A stretch of DNA of 64,000 bases from Macrophomina tecta (lineage: Eukaryota > Ascomycota > Dothideomycetes > Botryosphaeriales > Botryosphaeriaceae), in contig JAKSGN010000038.1 of NCBI GenBank assembly GCA_024180945.1, positions 1,612,001 through 1,676,000 of the forward strand. Direction: 5' to 3'. A model generated the notes under the pieces. That model was not told where the DNA came from, made no database searches, and was given only the letters and a program-made list of their open reading frames with translations. Shown in pieces: positions 1 through 10,483 of this stretch (position 1 is its first letter; each line of letters begins with the position of its first letter). A program made the translations under genes and the position numbers.

Positions 1-1
1 T

Positions 2-193
2 AGTGCCACGCCTGCACCGACGAATTCTGGTGTCTCTACGCCGCAGCATGGCCCTCTGGATCCAGCGTTGCGAATGACGATCATCACTGCGCGCTATGAG
101 TCTAACAAGTGGAAGAAGCGTATTGAGGCTGGAGAATTCCTTGCTCTGGAAGGCGACGTGTCTTCTGAGTTGCAAGTTGAGAAAGTTGCTTAA
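2..193 (+). CDS. 3' end of an unknown protein-coding gene (truncated by window edge)
   Basis: Frame 2 is open from the first bases to a TAA at 191-193 and gives a 63-residue C-terminus. It starts with a Ser/Thr/Pro-rich linker and ends in a charged, probably helical tail that includes RYESNKWKKRIEAGEF and closes with LQVEKVA. The amphipathic tail looks like real coding sequence rather than chance. The 5' part of the gene lies outside the window, so neither the family nor the exon structure can be judged. I do not recognise the protein. The overlapping ATG-started frame at 96-347 is less protein-like and was not kept. Confidence 0.55.
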   Translation, partial: SATPAPTNSGVSTPQHGPLDPALRMTIITARYESNKWKKRIEAGEFLALEGDVSSELQVEKVA

Positions 194-1248
194 TTGCGCG
201 CGCATCCATGCCTTGGCCAACCAAGCTCGCCTTGAGGCGAGCTGTATTTTTCCAAACCGGCGCGTGGCGAGCAATCCAACAGCGTGGCTCTCAATTCTGG
301 ACGAGCCTTGTACGAGTGGATTGCCTTCAACTTTTTTTTGTGTGTGAGGGGAGGACACATAACGGGCACATGTAGAGATTCGTAGAATAGAAGACGTACG
401 CAGAGCTAATGGATCACTCCACTCAGAACTCTTGGTTCAGCAATTCAGACGTGTCACTGTCAGAGCCCTAGACATGTCAAGGTCAGAACAAACTAATGTA
501 CTTTGCATTGCTAAACGAATTGGAGGACATATCGCGGCCAATTTTCACCTCCAATGCATAAGATAACAGCCACTTCACGGCAGCTGAAAGCGCCTGCCTT
601 TTTTTTCTTTTTTTCTTTTTTTTTTTTTCAAAAAAGAAGTCTTGCAAACGCTGCGTGCCAAGAGGCACCAATACACAGGGCTGCAGCTTATACGTAACAC
701 GGAGACTATATCCTTGTCACCATTAACTACAGACTCGGCCCCCTGGGCTTTCTTTTCATTAGCAGATGGTCCTGGCGGAAACAAAATCCTCAAAGGTCAA
801 ATCCGCGCTGGAGCGAGTGCAGCATTATATGCAAGGTCCACAACACACCGTCGTGGTCTTGTGAGCCGACTGATGTAGTAAATTCATCGGCGGTGACGCT
901 TCTCGAGTTACAATTGTCGGCCGTTCAGAAAAGGGGCAATACATCGTTGCTCTGTTGTCTTCTACAGTAATAAGGATAACCTCAGTGCTGCAGTCGCTTC
1001 ATCTGTCCCTGTCGACATTTGCTTGAATATCAGGGTGCTCAGTGACCGGAATTACATTTGCGGCCTCAAGTAAAGGGCTGGAGCAGACTTGGTCGTCTAC
1101 TGAATACGCCGACCGAAAGATGTGTCGATTACGAGTTCACAGAAGGTCTACATGAAGCAACGCTTGGAATGGTGGGAAACCAGTGATATCTATCTCTTGA
1201 TCCATAGGAGTTGATGTTATCACCCCCAACTGTGATCCCAAAACACCT
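194..1248. other. Intergenic, no gene seen; poly(T) tract
   Basis: About 1 kb between the partial gene and the transposon. It holds a T-rich run with scattered C at 598-629 and otherwise mixed-composition sequence. Reading frames here are short and disagree with one another. No tRNA or repeat array was recognised. Confidence 0.5.
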
Positions 1249-1250
1249 TA

Positions 1251-1314
1251 ACGTAATCAACAAGCGAGTCGCACACACAAGCGAGTCGCACACCTCCCAC
1301 CTCCATCTCAACTT
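1251..1314 (+). repeat. Left terminal inverted repeat of the Fot1-like element
   Basis: A 64-bp repeat matching the reverse complement of 3018-3081 at 63 of 64 positions. It contains a perfect 17-bp tandem duplication, ACAAGCGAGTCGCACAC, at 1260-1276 and 1277-1293. Such sub-terminal direct repeats could be paired transposase-binding sites (inference). Confidence 0.92.
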
Positions 1315-1373
1315 TGTGGCTCGACTAACACCACAACAACTCATACAATTCAAATAAAACGTGGTATATAAAT

Positions 1374-3008
1374 TCATTGAGACCTATGGCATGACCTCGT
1401 TTTATGATCAGAGGCATAGCACTTCATACAGGAAGGCAGAACACTACTTCTCAGCTGAGTGACGACCGTTGAAGTAGGAAGGTTTGGGGCTACTTCTGGC
1501 TGCTGTATGAGCTCCTGGGCCTCTGCCACTGTAAGAGTGGTTTCTTTTGATATCTGAGACCGCTTTGCAGCCTTTCTCCTTTTCTGTCTCTCATTTGCAG
1601 CCCTTAATTTCTCATTTTCGCTTGCCAGAAGCACAACACTGTGCATGGCCATCTGACAGCCTTTGACCAGCCGGTTCAACGCAGCATCTGTTGGAGTTGG
1701 AGGACTCTGGGTGCGACGCTTAAGGTAGCCCTTAATTACCTCAACCTGCTGTTCCAATTGCGCAACATTGTGAGGTGTTTCTGGATGCCAGGGGGCCTGC
1801 ATTGGCTCTGGAGGTGGTGTATTATGTATACGGATTTGCAACTTCGAGAGTACCCGATCTGGACCAAATGGAATCAGGCCTGCTGCTGCAAACCCACTCA
1901 AAATGTTGCCTTTTGAAAGCGCTTCGGCCCGTGCCTGCTTGAATATTGGTAGGAATTCAGCCTTGTCGATATGGTTGATACCAAGTCGGATCTGATCTGC
2001 AACCAGGCGCCCATATGATCGCTTTAAAGTCGAAAAACAGCCCACATCAAGGGGTTGTAAGAGGTGAGAGGAGTGAGCTGGCATACAGAGCGTGATAATT
2101 GACCGTTCTGAGCAGAATTTGTCGAATTTTGGTGTCGCATGGCTTCCATGGCCATCCAGAATAAGGAGTCGATATGTGCCAATAGTCCTTGGAGCCGTAT
2201 ATTTATCAAAGACGTCCTGAAGCCACTTCAAACCAAGCTCATTATTGGTCCATCCATTCTCAGAGAGCGCAATTACCCACTCAGGTGGGAGGTCAGTTGT
2301 TCTATACCAGGTCGACAGGTGCACCTTGCCCTTAAGGATCACCATAGGAGGCAAACACCAACCGAATGCATTGATTGTCTCAATGGCAGTAGCCCACTCA
2401 CGATCGCCTGGCTGTATTTGACGAGGCCTGCCACGTCGGTCTGAGGAAGTGACAACACGTGAAGTGCTTGCAATTCCCATTGCAAAGCCTGTCTCGTCGA
2501 AGTTGTATGAGTCCTCATCTGCAATCCCATATTTTCGCTTTGTATTGCCAACAAGGTTAAACCAGCTCTGTATAATTGCCGGATCTTCGCATCGAGCCCT
2601 CTGGTAGTCGTATTTGCGCGTATACATCGATTTAATCTCGTCGTGATTGTTTACAAAGTTGTGAGGCCAGTTGATGCCGATATAGGCGGAATCGCCCACG
2701 CGCTCCTTGAGCAATAATAAGGCTGCCTCACGCACTGCATCGATTCTAAGTGGGTAGCCACGTGCGTCCATATCTAGAATCCATTCTACAAGTGTTTGTT
2801 CCTCCGTCTGAGTGAGTTTGCGATTGTGTGCGCGTAAATTGATGCGTGCGACGCGTCCGTGTATGCGATCGTCGAGGGTCTTATGAGGTACATTATAGAT
2901 CTTTGCAGCTTTGCGAATGCTCGAAATTTGGCCCTTTTCATAGGCCTGACGTGCGAGACGTACTTTGGCCTCTTTCTGGGCCTTTGCAGACCTTATTTGC
3001 GGAGGCAT
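1374..3008 (-). CDS. Fot1/pogo-type DDE transposase with C-terminal CCHC zinc knuckle
   Basis: A single uninterrupted exon of 544 residues. The ATG is at 3008-3006, just inside the right TIR. Domain order: psq-type helix-turn-helix (about residues 8-50), CENP-B-type helix-turn-helix (about 55-120), then a DDE superfamily endonuclease core with the acidic motifs FDETGFAMG, LILDGHGSH and LLQPLDVGCF supplying the three expected Asp residues. This is the normal Fot1/pogo architecture and length, and the enzyme would cut and paste the element. The extreme C-terminus has CMKCYASDHKTRSC, an exact C-x2-C-x4-H-x4-C zinc knuckle. A Lys/Arg-rich helical stretch before it may be a nuclear signal. No stop codons or frameshifts are seen, so the gene appears functional. 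Confidence 0.93.
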   Translation of the reverse strand: MPPQIRSAKAQKEAKVRLARQAYEKGQISSIRKAAKIYNVPHKTLDDRIHGRVARINLRAHNRKLTQTEEQTLVEWILDMDARGYPLRIDAVREAALLLLKERVGDSAYIGINWPHNFVNNHDEIKSMYTRKYDYQRARCEDPAIIQSWFNLVGNTKRKYGIADEDSYNFDETGFAMGIASTSRVVTSSDRRGRPRQIQPGDREWATAIETINAFGWCLPPMVILKGKVHLSTWYRTTDLPPEWVIALSENGWTNNELGLKWLQDVFDKYTAPRTIGTYRLLILDGHGSHATPKFDKFCSERSIITLCMPAHSSHLLQPLDVGCFSTLKRSYGRLVADQIRLGINHIDKAEFLPIFKQARAEALSKGNILSGFAAAGLIPFGPDRVLSKLQIRIHNTPPPEPMQAPWHPETPHNVAQLEQQVEVIKGYLKRRTQSPPTPTDAALNRLVKGCQMAMHSVVLLASENEKLRAANERQKRRKAAKRSQISKETTLTVAEAQELIQQPEVAPNLPTSTVVTQLRSSVLPSCMKCYASDHKTRSCHRSQ

Positions 3009-3017
3009 AAGGAGTTG

Positions 3018-3081
3018 AAGTTGAGATGGGGGTGGGAGGTGTGCGACTCGCTTGTGTGTGCGACTCGCTTGTTGATTACGT
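3018..3081 (-). repeat. Right terminal inverted repeat of the Fot1-like element
   Basis: Mirror of the left TIR with one mismatch and the same duplicated 17-bp unit. It ends GATTACGT, followed by the TA target duplication at 3082-3083. It sits 9 bp upstream of the transposase start codon, so it probably carries the promoter as well (inference). Confidence 0.92.
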
Positions 3082-3083
3082 TA

Positions 3084-3679
3084 CGACATTCGCGTCTGAC
3101 CGACTTCTCTCTCATGGCGTTCATCAACACCAAAGCGCGATCTCATTCTCTAATGCGGCAGGAAAGCCATATCCGTTGACCTAACACTGCTCCGAAACAA
3201 ACGGGAAAACATGGCCATCCAGGCAGCGGGTGTATCGAAGCCAGTCAAACGCCCAGCAAGTGCATGAAGCTCTGAGAGATTGACCGGGATGTGTACACAA
3301 AAGCCGCAAACCACCACATCGCTCCTTGGATAAAGGCATGCAACAATGGATATCTATCGTATTCGTTCCATTCTGTATTTAGGTGGGTAAAATTACTGCT
3401 ACGTCCTTGGAACCGAATGGCCCGTTCTGTGTCGCGAAGACAGCCGAGACTGCTAATGACGAAAACGAACACGAGCACGAGACAAATCCGTCCGAACTTA
3501 GAATATGCGCCTGAAACTCCTGGGACATCCGCAGCTAGTAGAGGACATTGAAGAAAAGGGTCAGAATATTTAAATAGAGGGCGCACTCGTCGACATGCAA
3601 AGAAAATACATATCATCAGCTTCCACACATCCCACGCTCGTTTCTCCCGCTCCAGTCAATTCTACGCTTGCTTGGCGTG
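3084..3679. other. Intergenic between transposon and RTA1-like gene
   Basis: About 600 bp with no convincing gene. It should hold the promoter of the downstream exporter, including a TATA-like AT box near 3567. A weak minus-strand reading frame (3245-3628) lacks an ATG and recognisable domains. Confidence 0.5.
3567..3575 (+). promoter_or_regulatory. TATA-like box upstream of the RTA1-like gene
   Basis: ATTTAAATA lies about 105 bp before the ATG at 3680, a plausible distance for a fungal core promoter. Assigned by position and composition only. Confidence 0.3.
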
Positions 3680-4633
3680 ATGGGGTATAAATACTACAAC
3701 TACGACCCCAACTTCGGGGCAGCGGCGGTTTTTATCATACTGTTTGGCGTGAGCAGCCTCACCCATCTATTCCAAATTTTCAAGAACAAGACATGGTATT
3801 TTATTCCATTTATTATCGGAGGCGCCTGTGAGCATGCTCCCGTCCACGTTACAAAATACGGTCTGCTAAGGGAATATAGTTGAGGCGGCTGGATATGCTG
3901 GCAGGGCAATGTCGGCAAAGGAAACGCCAGACTGGACGCTGATGCCGTATATCATGCAAAGCATTCTGCTCCTGCTGGGCCCGACGTTCTTTGCCGCGTC
4001 GATCTACATGATCCTTGGGCGAATCATCCGCTTGACCAACGGAGAAGCACACTCAGTCGTTAGGGCCACTCTGGTCACCAAGATCTTTCTCGTGGGCGAC
4101 ATTCTGTCGTTTTTTGCCCAATCTGCAGGTGTGCATCACATCCTGCTCATCATGCGTTCAAACATGGCTGATATGGTGCAGGTGGTGGCATGCTAGCCAA
4201 GGCAAAAAGCCAGGACGATCAGAAACGCGGAGAGCGCATTATCGTTATCGGCTTGCTGACACAGGTCGCCTTCTTCGGGTTTTTCATCGTCGTGTCAGCG
4301 CTCTTTCACTACCGAATCTCTCTGTATCCGACGGCGCGCTCGAGAAGGATACATGTGCCATGGCAAAGATACCTTTGGATTCTTTATACTGCGAGCGCAT
4401 TGATCATGGTTAGATCAATCTACAGGCTTCTGGAGTACATCCAGGGCAAGGAGGGAGTGCTCCAATCGAAAGAGGCGTACATCTACATCCTGGATGCGAC
4501 GCTGATGTTTGTTGTTGCGGGCATCTTTAATGTGTTCCATCCCAGCCAGATCATCAACACGGTCAGCATGTCTTCGGAGATGTACGACATGGGAGCGGAC
4601 GACACGGAGTACATGGTTGGAAACAGGAAGTGA
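3680..4633 (+). CDS. RTA1-like lipid-translocating exporter / resistance membrane protein
   Basis: Predicted exons 3680-3827, 3880-4128 and 4182-4633 encode 282 residues. Both introns (52 and 53 bp) are GT-AG, and the joins restore the family motifs GAFEAAGYAGR and QSAGGGM. The protein has seven hydrophobic helices, starting with GAAAVFIILFGVSSLTHLF and ending near LDATLMFVVAGIFNVFHP, followed by a short acidic tail. Family and length fit the RTA1-like proteins (Rta1, Rsb1, Rtm1), which are plasma- or vacuolar-membrane proteins linked to export of sphingoid bases and to resistance to azoles or other lipophilic compounds. The true substrate cannot be told from sequence. The start was set at 3680 because the upstream in-frame codon at 3668 is TTG. 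A transposon sits about 600 bp upstream. Confidence 0.9.
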
Positions 4634-5181
4634 AGCGAGTGCGAAGACGTGAACCTGCGGGTTTAGTGATGTGGAATGACGAGGCCAGGCTTGCACTGTC
4701 TGAGGGGGTCGATGGAAGAGCAACTGCATTTAGGGTTGCTCTGAAGGGTTTAAAGCACCAGACAAACGACAGAGAGTGACAGACGTTCAAAGCACATATC
4801 AAGCCGGATCCATCTATTTGTGAAGGAACAGGCCAAAGACGGAGAGTGAACAGCGGGTATTGGTGGATAATCGGGAGGGCGAGGCTCAGATGTTGGCAAG
4901 CAGACGCACAGCCGGTACACTGACATGCAGGTTTATTCTTCGCGCGAGCATGGCACATTCAAGGCTGACCCGGCCACTGTTGACCAACAAGAACAGGCTG
5001 CATTGTGAGCTAGGGCGGAGTGCTGCCCAAGCTGACTTGCACGCCGGCCCAGCCACCTTGATCATGCGGGTAATGATGCCGCGCCGCAACAATCAGCCCA
5101 ACAACTACTTATTAGAAGCACACCATCCACCTTGCTCGCACGCCGATCTGCCAGCCCCACTGTCTTGCCTCGCGCCAATCA
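4634..5181. other. Intergenic, no gene seen
   Basis: About 550 bp between two genes on the same strand. A possible first exon of the next gene (ATGCGG at 5064-5069, donor GTAATG at 5070) is discussed with that gene. No other structure was recognised. Confidence 0.45.
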
Positions 5182-5808
5182 ATGTGTCTTCTAAGAGTCC
5201 AGGAAGAGCAGCCTGTGCCATACCGGGTTGTCTCGCGCCGATCGCATTACTCTTCGTACTCGCCGCCTCGCTCCAGGGTCTCGCGGACCATCATTGAGGA
5301 GCGGCCGCCGCCATCTGTGGTTTCGCACCACACCGAGAAGACCAGAATCTCGTCGCCAGGCGCCAAAGTCATCCCCGCGCCTCAGCCTGTGCCGGTGTTT
5401 GTGAAGCCTGAGGCACCGCTGCCTCCTCCGCCGCCGCCGCCAGCGTCGTCCAGGCCGCCGAGCCCTCCGCCTGTCCATTACGTCGAGGTTAGCCCGGCGA
5501 GCAGCCACGATAGCGTGTCGGAGAGCGACTACATTGTGCGCGAGCACGAGATCAGGCGTGAGAGGATGGCCGAATACTCTCCAGCATCGTCTTCCTTCAC
5601 CGACCGGTCCCCAAGATACGAAACGTTCCGGTATGTCGAGCCGCCGGATGAACATCACCACCACCACCACCACCACTACCAGGGCCGGTCGAGAGAGCGC
5701 AGCATGAGCAGAGACAGACGGAGCTACCACGATGACCCGCGCGCGAGCTACCGTTCGACGCGGATAGAAGTCAACACGTCGCGACGGCCGCGCGAGTACT
5801 GGCGATAG
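5182..5808 (+). CDS. Low-complexity Pro/His/Ser-Arg-rich protein of unknown function
   Basis: Open from ATG 5182 to a TAG at 5806-5808, 208 residues. Features in order: an RVVSRRSHYSSYSPPRSRVSR basic start, a proline run (about residues 80-100), an acidic 'SxSESDYIV' segment, an eight-His tract near residue 160, and an RS-rich tail ending RRPREYWR. It has no enzymatic motif, membrane helix or signal peptide and looks intrinsically disordered. Codon pattern and the regular charged repeats support real coding. The N-terminus is uncertain: GAAGAG at 5203 follows a good acceptor (TCCAG), so a two-codon first exon ATGCGG at 5064-5069 spliced through an intron 5070-5202 would give MREEQPVPYRVV instead. 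Function unknown. Confidence 0.65.
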   Translation: MCLLRVQEEQPVPYRVVSRRSHYSSYSPPRSRVSRTIIEERPPPSVVSHHTEKTRISSPGAKVIPAPQPVPVFVKPEAPLPPPPPPPASSRPPSPPPVHYVEVSPASSHDSVSESDYIVREHEIRRERMAEYSPASSSFTDRSPRYETFRYVEPPDEHHHHHHHHYQGRSRERSMSRDRRSYHDDPRASYRSTRIEVNTSRRPREYWR

Positions 5809-6242
5809 TCGCGAGGAGAGCGGGAGACGGGCGGTAAGGCTGGAGGGCTGCGTCGGCGGAGGTGGCTGGATGGGCCATGTTTTCCTTAACGAGTTCCGCG
5901 TGCGACAGATGTAATTATTTCGGACTTAGCTGTTTTAAAACGATGCCCGATATTCATGAGCCGTGGATGAAGGCGGCCGGAGGACGGTGGGTGTTGTGCC
6001 GTGCCGTGCTGCTGCTGCGCTGGACTGTGGGTCGCGCAATAAACTATGACGCCGACGCACCCTGAGCGCATGAAGCGCGTCGAGCTGCCCACCCGCGCCC
6101 TGCCTCCCGTCGTCCTCGACTTTCACCTCGCCTGACGCAGCTCTCTAGCCCCACGCGCTCCCGGGATGCCCTGCTCGTCCGCAAGCTTCCCCTTCCACCC
6201 CCGTCTCCTCCTCCGCCGCCGCCGTCCCTCCAGCCGCCCGAG
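5809..6242. other. Intergenic; AATAAA and 5' leader of the phosphatase gene
   Basis: 434 bp with a possible poly(A) signal AATAAA at 6039-6044 for the upstream gene, followed by a C/T-rich leader just before the ATG at 6243, which is typical of fungal promoters. No gene seen. Confidence 0.4.
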
Positions 6243-9200
6243 ATGACCAGAGTCCTCATTCGAGACTATCCGCACCGCTCCATAGCCCTCGCCACCGATT
6301 CCCACGTCCTCGTCTTCCGCCATACCCCTTCGTCCGCCGACCGCTCCGCCAATCCGCTGTATCCTGGCTCCGGCAATGTCTCGCAGACGTCCGTCTCCAG
6401 CGCCGGCCCCCAGGCCCAAACCCCGCGCTGCATGGTTGAGTTCTCCGATGTCCGCACCACAGACCTCAGCGACTACAGGAACTTCTCGCCCCAGCCCGTC
6501 CATGGCACCCTAGGCTTAATCACCGTCAACAACGATGTCTTCCTCTGTGTTGTCAGCGCTGCCTCCAGAGCTGCCATGGTGCGCCCCGGCGAGACGGTTC
6601 AGAAGATCCTGGCCGTGGACTTCCGTACCTCACCCCAGCCCTCTCTCCCGCCCTGCGCTCTGCTGATCTGCCCTAGACTGCCTGAACCGCTCCGACTACG
6701 ACCATATCCTGCACGACGAGATTAACCCCTATCCTACCGACACCGTAGACGAGGAGGGCTTCGAGCAAGGCTATGGACGTCGAGAGCCGATACTTGAGCA
6801 TCCATGCATGGCTTTGAAGAAGCTGCTGAGCAGCGGCACCTTCTACTATAGCTCAGACTTTGATCTGACTCGCCGTATGCAAGACCGCTCCTACGACGAG
6901 TCCACCGTAGCTCTCGACAGCTTAGACGCCGGCTTTTTGTGGAACTCGTACATGATCCAGCCTCTGGTGAACTTCCGCTCCCGCCTATCGCAGTCCGAAA
7001 AGGATGCACTCGACGCGTCAGGCATCCTGACCTCTGCAATCCGCGGCTTTGCCTCCACCTTTAACGTCCCGCCAGCCTCGTCCCCTGCTCGTAGCTCCCG
7101 CACTGGCTTGCCATCCACAATGACATTAATATCGAGGTTATCATGTAGGCGAGCGGGAACTCGCTTCAACGCACGAGGAATGGATGACGATGGTAATGTG
7201 GCCAATTTCGTCGAGACGGAGACCATTTTCTGGACTCCAGATGGTGTTTGCTTTTCATACGTCCAAGTCCGAGGCAGTGTCCCTATTTTTTGGGAGCAGC
7301 AGCCGGGCCTGCTGCCTGGCCAGCAGAAGGTCTCAATTACCCGTTCTCCGGAAGCCACCCAGCCGGCTTTCGACAAGCATATGGAGAACCTGGAGCTCGC
7401 CTACGGCCCTGTACACGTCGTGAATCTATTGAGCGCCGAAAAGCCAAGCGAGGTCGAGATCAGCGACCGCTATCGATACCACATTAGGAACAGCACATTA
7501 AACAATGGCTCCGAAAAAAATGGTAGCGCCAGGGGCCATGAGTTGTTGCAGCTGACCGAATATGATTTCCACGCTGAGACTAGAGGTCCTGCTGGCTACG
7601 AAGCCGCGAGCATGATCTCACGCTATATCCGTAATTCCGCTGAGGGGTTTGCATATTATTTGGGTGAAGAGGTTGAAGAACGTCCGAAGACTCCGCAAGG
7701 TGAGGACCTGATATACAGGAGATCGACGACCATCTTGCAGCAGGAAGGCGTTTTCCGCACCAATTGCCTTGATTGCTTAGATCGGACCAATCTTGTTCAG
7801 ACTATCATCAGCAGAATGGCCGTCGAGGTGTTCTTGAGTGGCCGCGGCGAGCGAGCTACGGCGGATTTTTGGAATAGACATGGGACCCTATGGGCTGATA
7901 ATGGTGATGTACGTCTCCATCGAGGCTGGATGAATGAATCAACATTAACAAAACCTTTCAGGCACTTTCAAAGATATATGCTGGCACAGGGGCGCTCAAA
8001 TCTTCGTTCACGAGGTCGGGAAAAATGTCTTTGGCAGGCGCTATTGCAGATGCTCGCAAAAGTGCACAACGGATGTACATCAATAATTTTGTCGACAAAG
8101 GACGCCAGAATACCATAGACATGCTTTTGGTGAGTATTGGATGCAGATGTCGCTCAGGATCAACTCTTGCTGACAGATTTTGAAGGGACGGCTCATGGGA
8201 CAGACTCCTGTACATTTATTTGATCCAATCAATGATTTTGTAACTACTGAGTTGAACAAAAGGTAAAAGCATGAAACGGCCCACCAAAGATGAAATTCTG
8301 ACACGCATGCAGAGCACGCGAATTCTCCTCCGAGAAACCAATCTACATATGGGCGGGAACCTTCAACCTTAACGGCAAAACTGAGGGCATTAATTCAGAT
8401 CTTTCTCCGTGGCTTACCCCGCCTGTAGATCCATCACAGCAGTTCCCAGAGATTGTAGCCGTTGGCTTTCAGGAAATCGTGGAGCTCAGTCCACAGCAAA
8501 TCATGTCGACGGACCCGGCCAGGAGGCAGCAATGGGAAGCCGCGGTTAAGCGGACCTTGAATGATCATGCGCAAAGACATGGCCAAGAGGAGTATGTCTC
8601 TCTCCGAGGAGGCCAGCTGGTCGGAGCCTCGCTCTCGGTGTTTGTGAAGGCTAGCATTTTGAAGTATATCAAGAATGTCGAGGGGAGCCTGAAAAAGGTA
8701 GGTCACTCACGGGCTCTGAGTTCTCCTAGCTGACTCTTTTCCTGAAGACAGGAATGTCTGGAATGGCTGGAAATAAGGGTGCAGTGGCAATTCGCATGGA
8801 ATACGCAAATACGTCCATTTGCTTTATAACGGCTCATTTGGCCGCTGGGTTCGCCAATTATGATGAACGTAACCGCGACTACAGGACAATCAGCCACGGT
8901 CTCAGATTCCAGAGAAACCGGTCCATTGAGGACCATGACACCGTGATCTGGCTGGGAGACTTCAATTACCGAATTGGCCTTAGCAACGAGAAGGTCAGGA
9001 AACTTATAGAGGTCGGCGATTTCGAAACATTGTACGAGAACGATCAAGTGCGTGAATGATTCTTATCTGAGATGCAGAAAAGAGGCTAATTTGCGTAGCT
9101 CAACCTGCAAATGGTTGCAGGCTTGACATTCCCGTTCTACTCTGAGGCCCGAATCACCTTTCCGCCAACATACAAGTATGACCTCGGTACCGATACATAT

Positions 9201-10243
9201 GATACTTCGTAAGGCTTGAATTTGTCTTCGTTTATATTCCTTCCGAACTAACACACGACAGAGAAAAGGCCCGTATCCCAGCGTGGTGCGATCGAGTTTT
9301 ACGGAAAGGAGACAATTTGAGGCAAATCAACTACAACACGGCTCCCCTGAAGTTCTCCGACCATCGCCCGGTATACGCGACCTTTCTCTGTATGATCATG
9401 ATGGTGGACGAGAAGAAGAAGGAGAAATTGAGTAGAGAATTATACGAGCACCGACGAGGCTTCATAGGAAACTCGACTGCCACTGGGCAGGCAGATGATT
9501 CTGAGGAGGAGGATCTGATCGGCTACGACCCGATCGAGCCAACTCTCCCTCCAGCCAGCTCAGATCGCCGCAAATGGTGGCTCGACAATGGACAGCCGGC
9601 AAAGTCTGATCTCCGTTCACCTGGTAATGATTTTGTCGCAAATCCTAAGCGACCATCAAATCCTTGGGCGCCGTCACAAGAACCAGATTGGGTCAAGGTC
9701 ATGGCTCAGAAGAACGAAAGGACCAATAACATACACCGACAGCCGAGCGATGCGAAATCAACCACAAGCATTCGTCGAAAGCTTCCGCCACCGCTCGAGC
9801 CTTCCCGCGTCAGCAGCCCTGTTTCATCTGTGAGAAGCATGCCTGCGAACCATGTACCAGCGCTACCTCCCCGACGTGCCGCCACGACGGACTTGGATGG
9901 CGGTGTTGAGAGCCGCGACTTGGTCGTTGGCCTCAATCGCTCCTCTTCTAGTGCATCTACCGGCTCAGCTAATTCAATCAAGCGAAAGCCAGCGCCTCCA
10001 ATACCGAAGAAGCCTTCGGTCCTGGCAGGCTCAACGTCCCCGAAATCAGAAAAGAAGCAACAACCGCCTTCACTGCCTCCACCGCGAAGAACTGGAACGG
10101 GCAAACCCCCTGGTGCGACAGTTGCGAGAGAATGCGACGGACCACCCTCTCTGCCGCCGAGGAGAGAAACTGCATTGCTGGACGAGACGGAAAAAGATGA
10201 TATGCAGGGATTGAAGCATTGGGAGGTGCTGCGGCCGGCATGA
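6243..10243 (+). CDS. Synaptojanin-like phosphoinositide phosphatase (Sac1 + 5-phosphatase)
   Basis: Predicted exons 6243-6624, 6677-7908, 7962-8129, 8186-8262, 8313-8697, 8748-9047, 9099-9208 and 9262-10243 encode 1211 residues; introns are 50-56 bp. The N-terminal Sac domain spans about residues 60-560 and carries the catalytic Cys motif TNCLDCLDRTN, so it should be active, unlike yeast Inp51. The inositol polyphosphate 5-phosphatase domain (about 628-925) shows WAGTFNLNG, VGFQEIVEL, GNKGAVAIRM, WLGDFNYR, PAWCDRVL and SDHRPVYATF. A 280-residue Pro/Ser-rich tail with an NPW motif and PPRR-type SH3 ligands follows. The enzyme removes phosphates from PI(4,5)P2 and other phosphoinositides in endocytosis and actin patch turnover. 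Closest yeast relatives are Inp52/Inp53; which of them cannot be decided here. Confidence 0.95.
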
Positions 10244-10443
10244 AATGGCCATCTCACACGGCCAAGACGTCTGCAGCTGGACACATTAGATCAAAGGCAG
10301 TACACGTATGTTGTGTATATACCCTTGGAAAGATGCACTGTTGAGTCCGCGTTACCCTTGAAATGTGAATGCTGCACGCAAATTCCGAATGTATATCGTG
10401 CCCTCCATAGGAAGGACCAAACTTCAACGAGCGCTCCCCCCCC

Positions 10444-10483
<40 letters not shown>

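Larger units (their letters stand above)
1251..3081 (-). mobile_element. Complete Fot1/pogo-like (Tc1-mariner superfamily) DNA transposon
   Basis: The element is 1831 bp. Its terminal inverted repeats (TIRs) are 64 bp (1251-1314 and 3018-3081), begin ACGTAATCAACAAGCGAGTC, and differ at one position. Both ends are flanked by TA (1249-1250 and 3082-3083), the target duplication expected of Tc1/mariner/Fot1 elements. One uninterrupted transposase gene fills the interior on the minus strand, with its start codon only 9 bp inside one TIR. Intact TIRs and an open reading frame, with no TpA-rich decay, indicate a young copy that has escaped RIP. Whether it is still active cannot be read from one copy. 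Confidence 0.93.

Noticed and set aside
1129..1377. 82-codon minus-strand frame
   Set aside because: Runs through the transposon TIR and into flanking DNA; the TIR itself explains the open frame.
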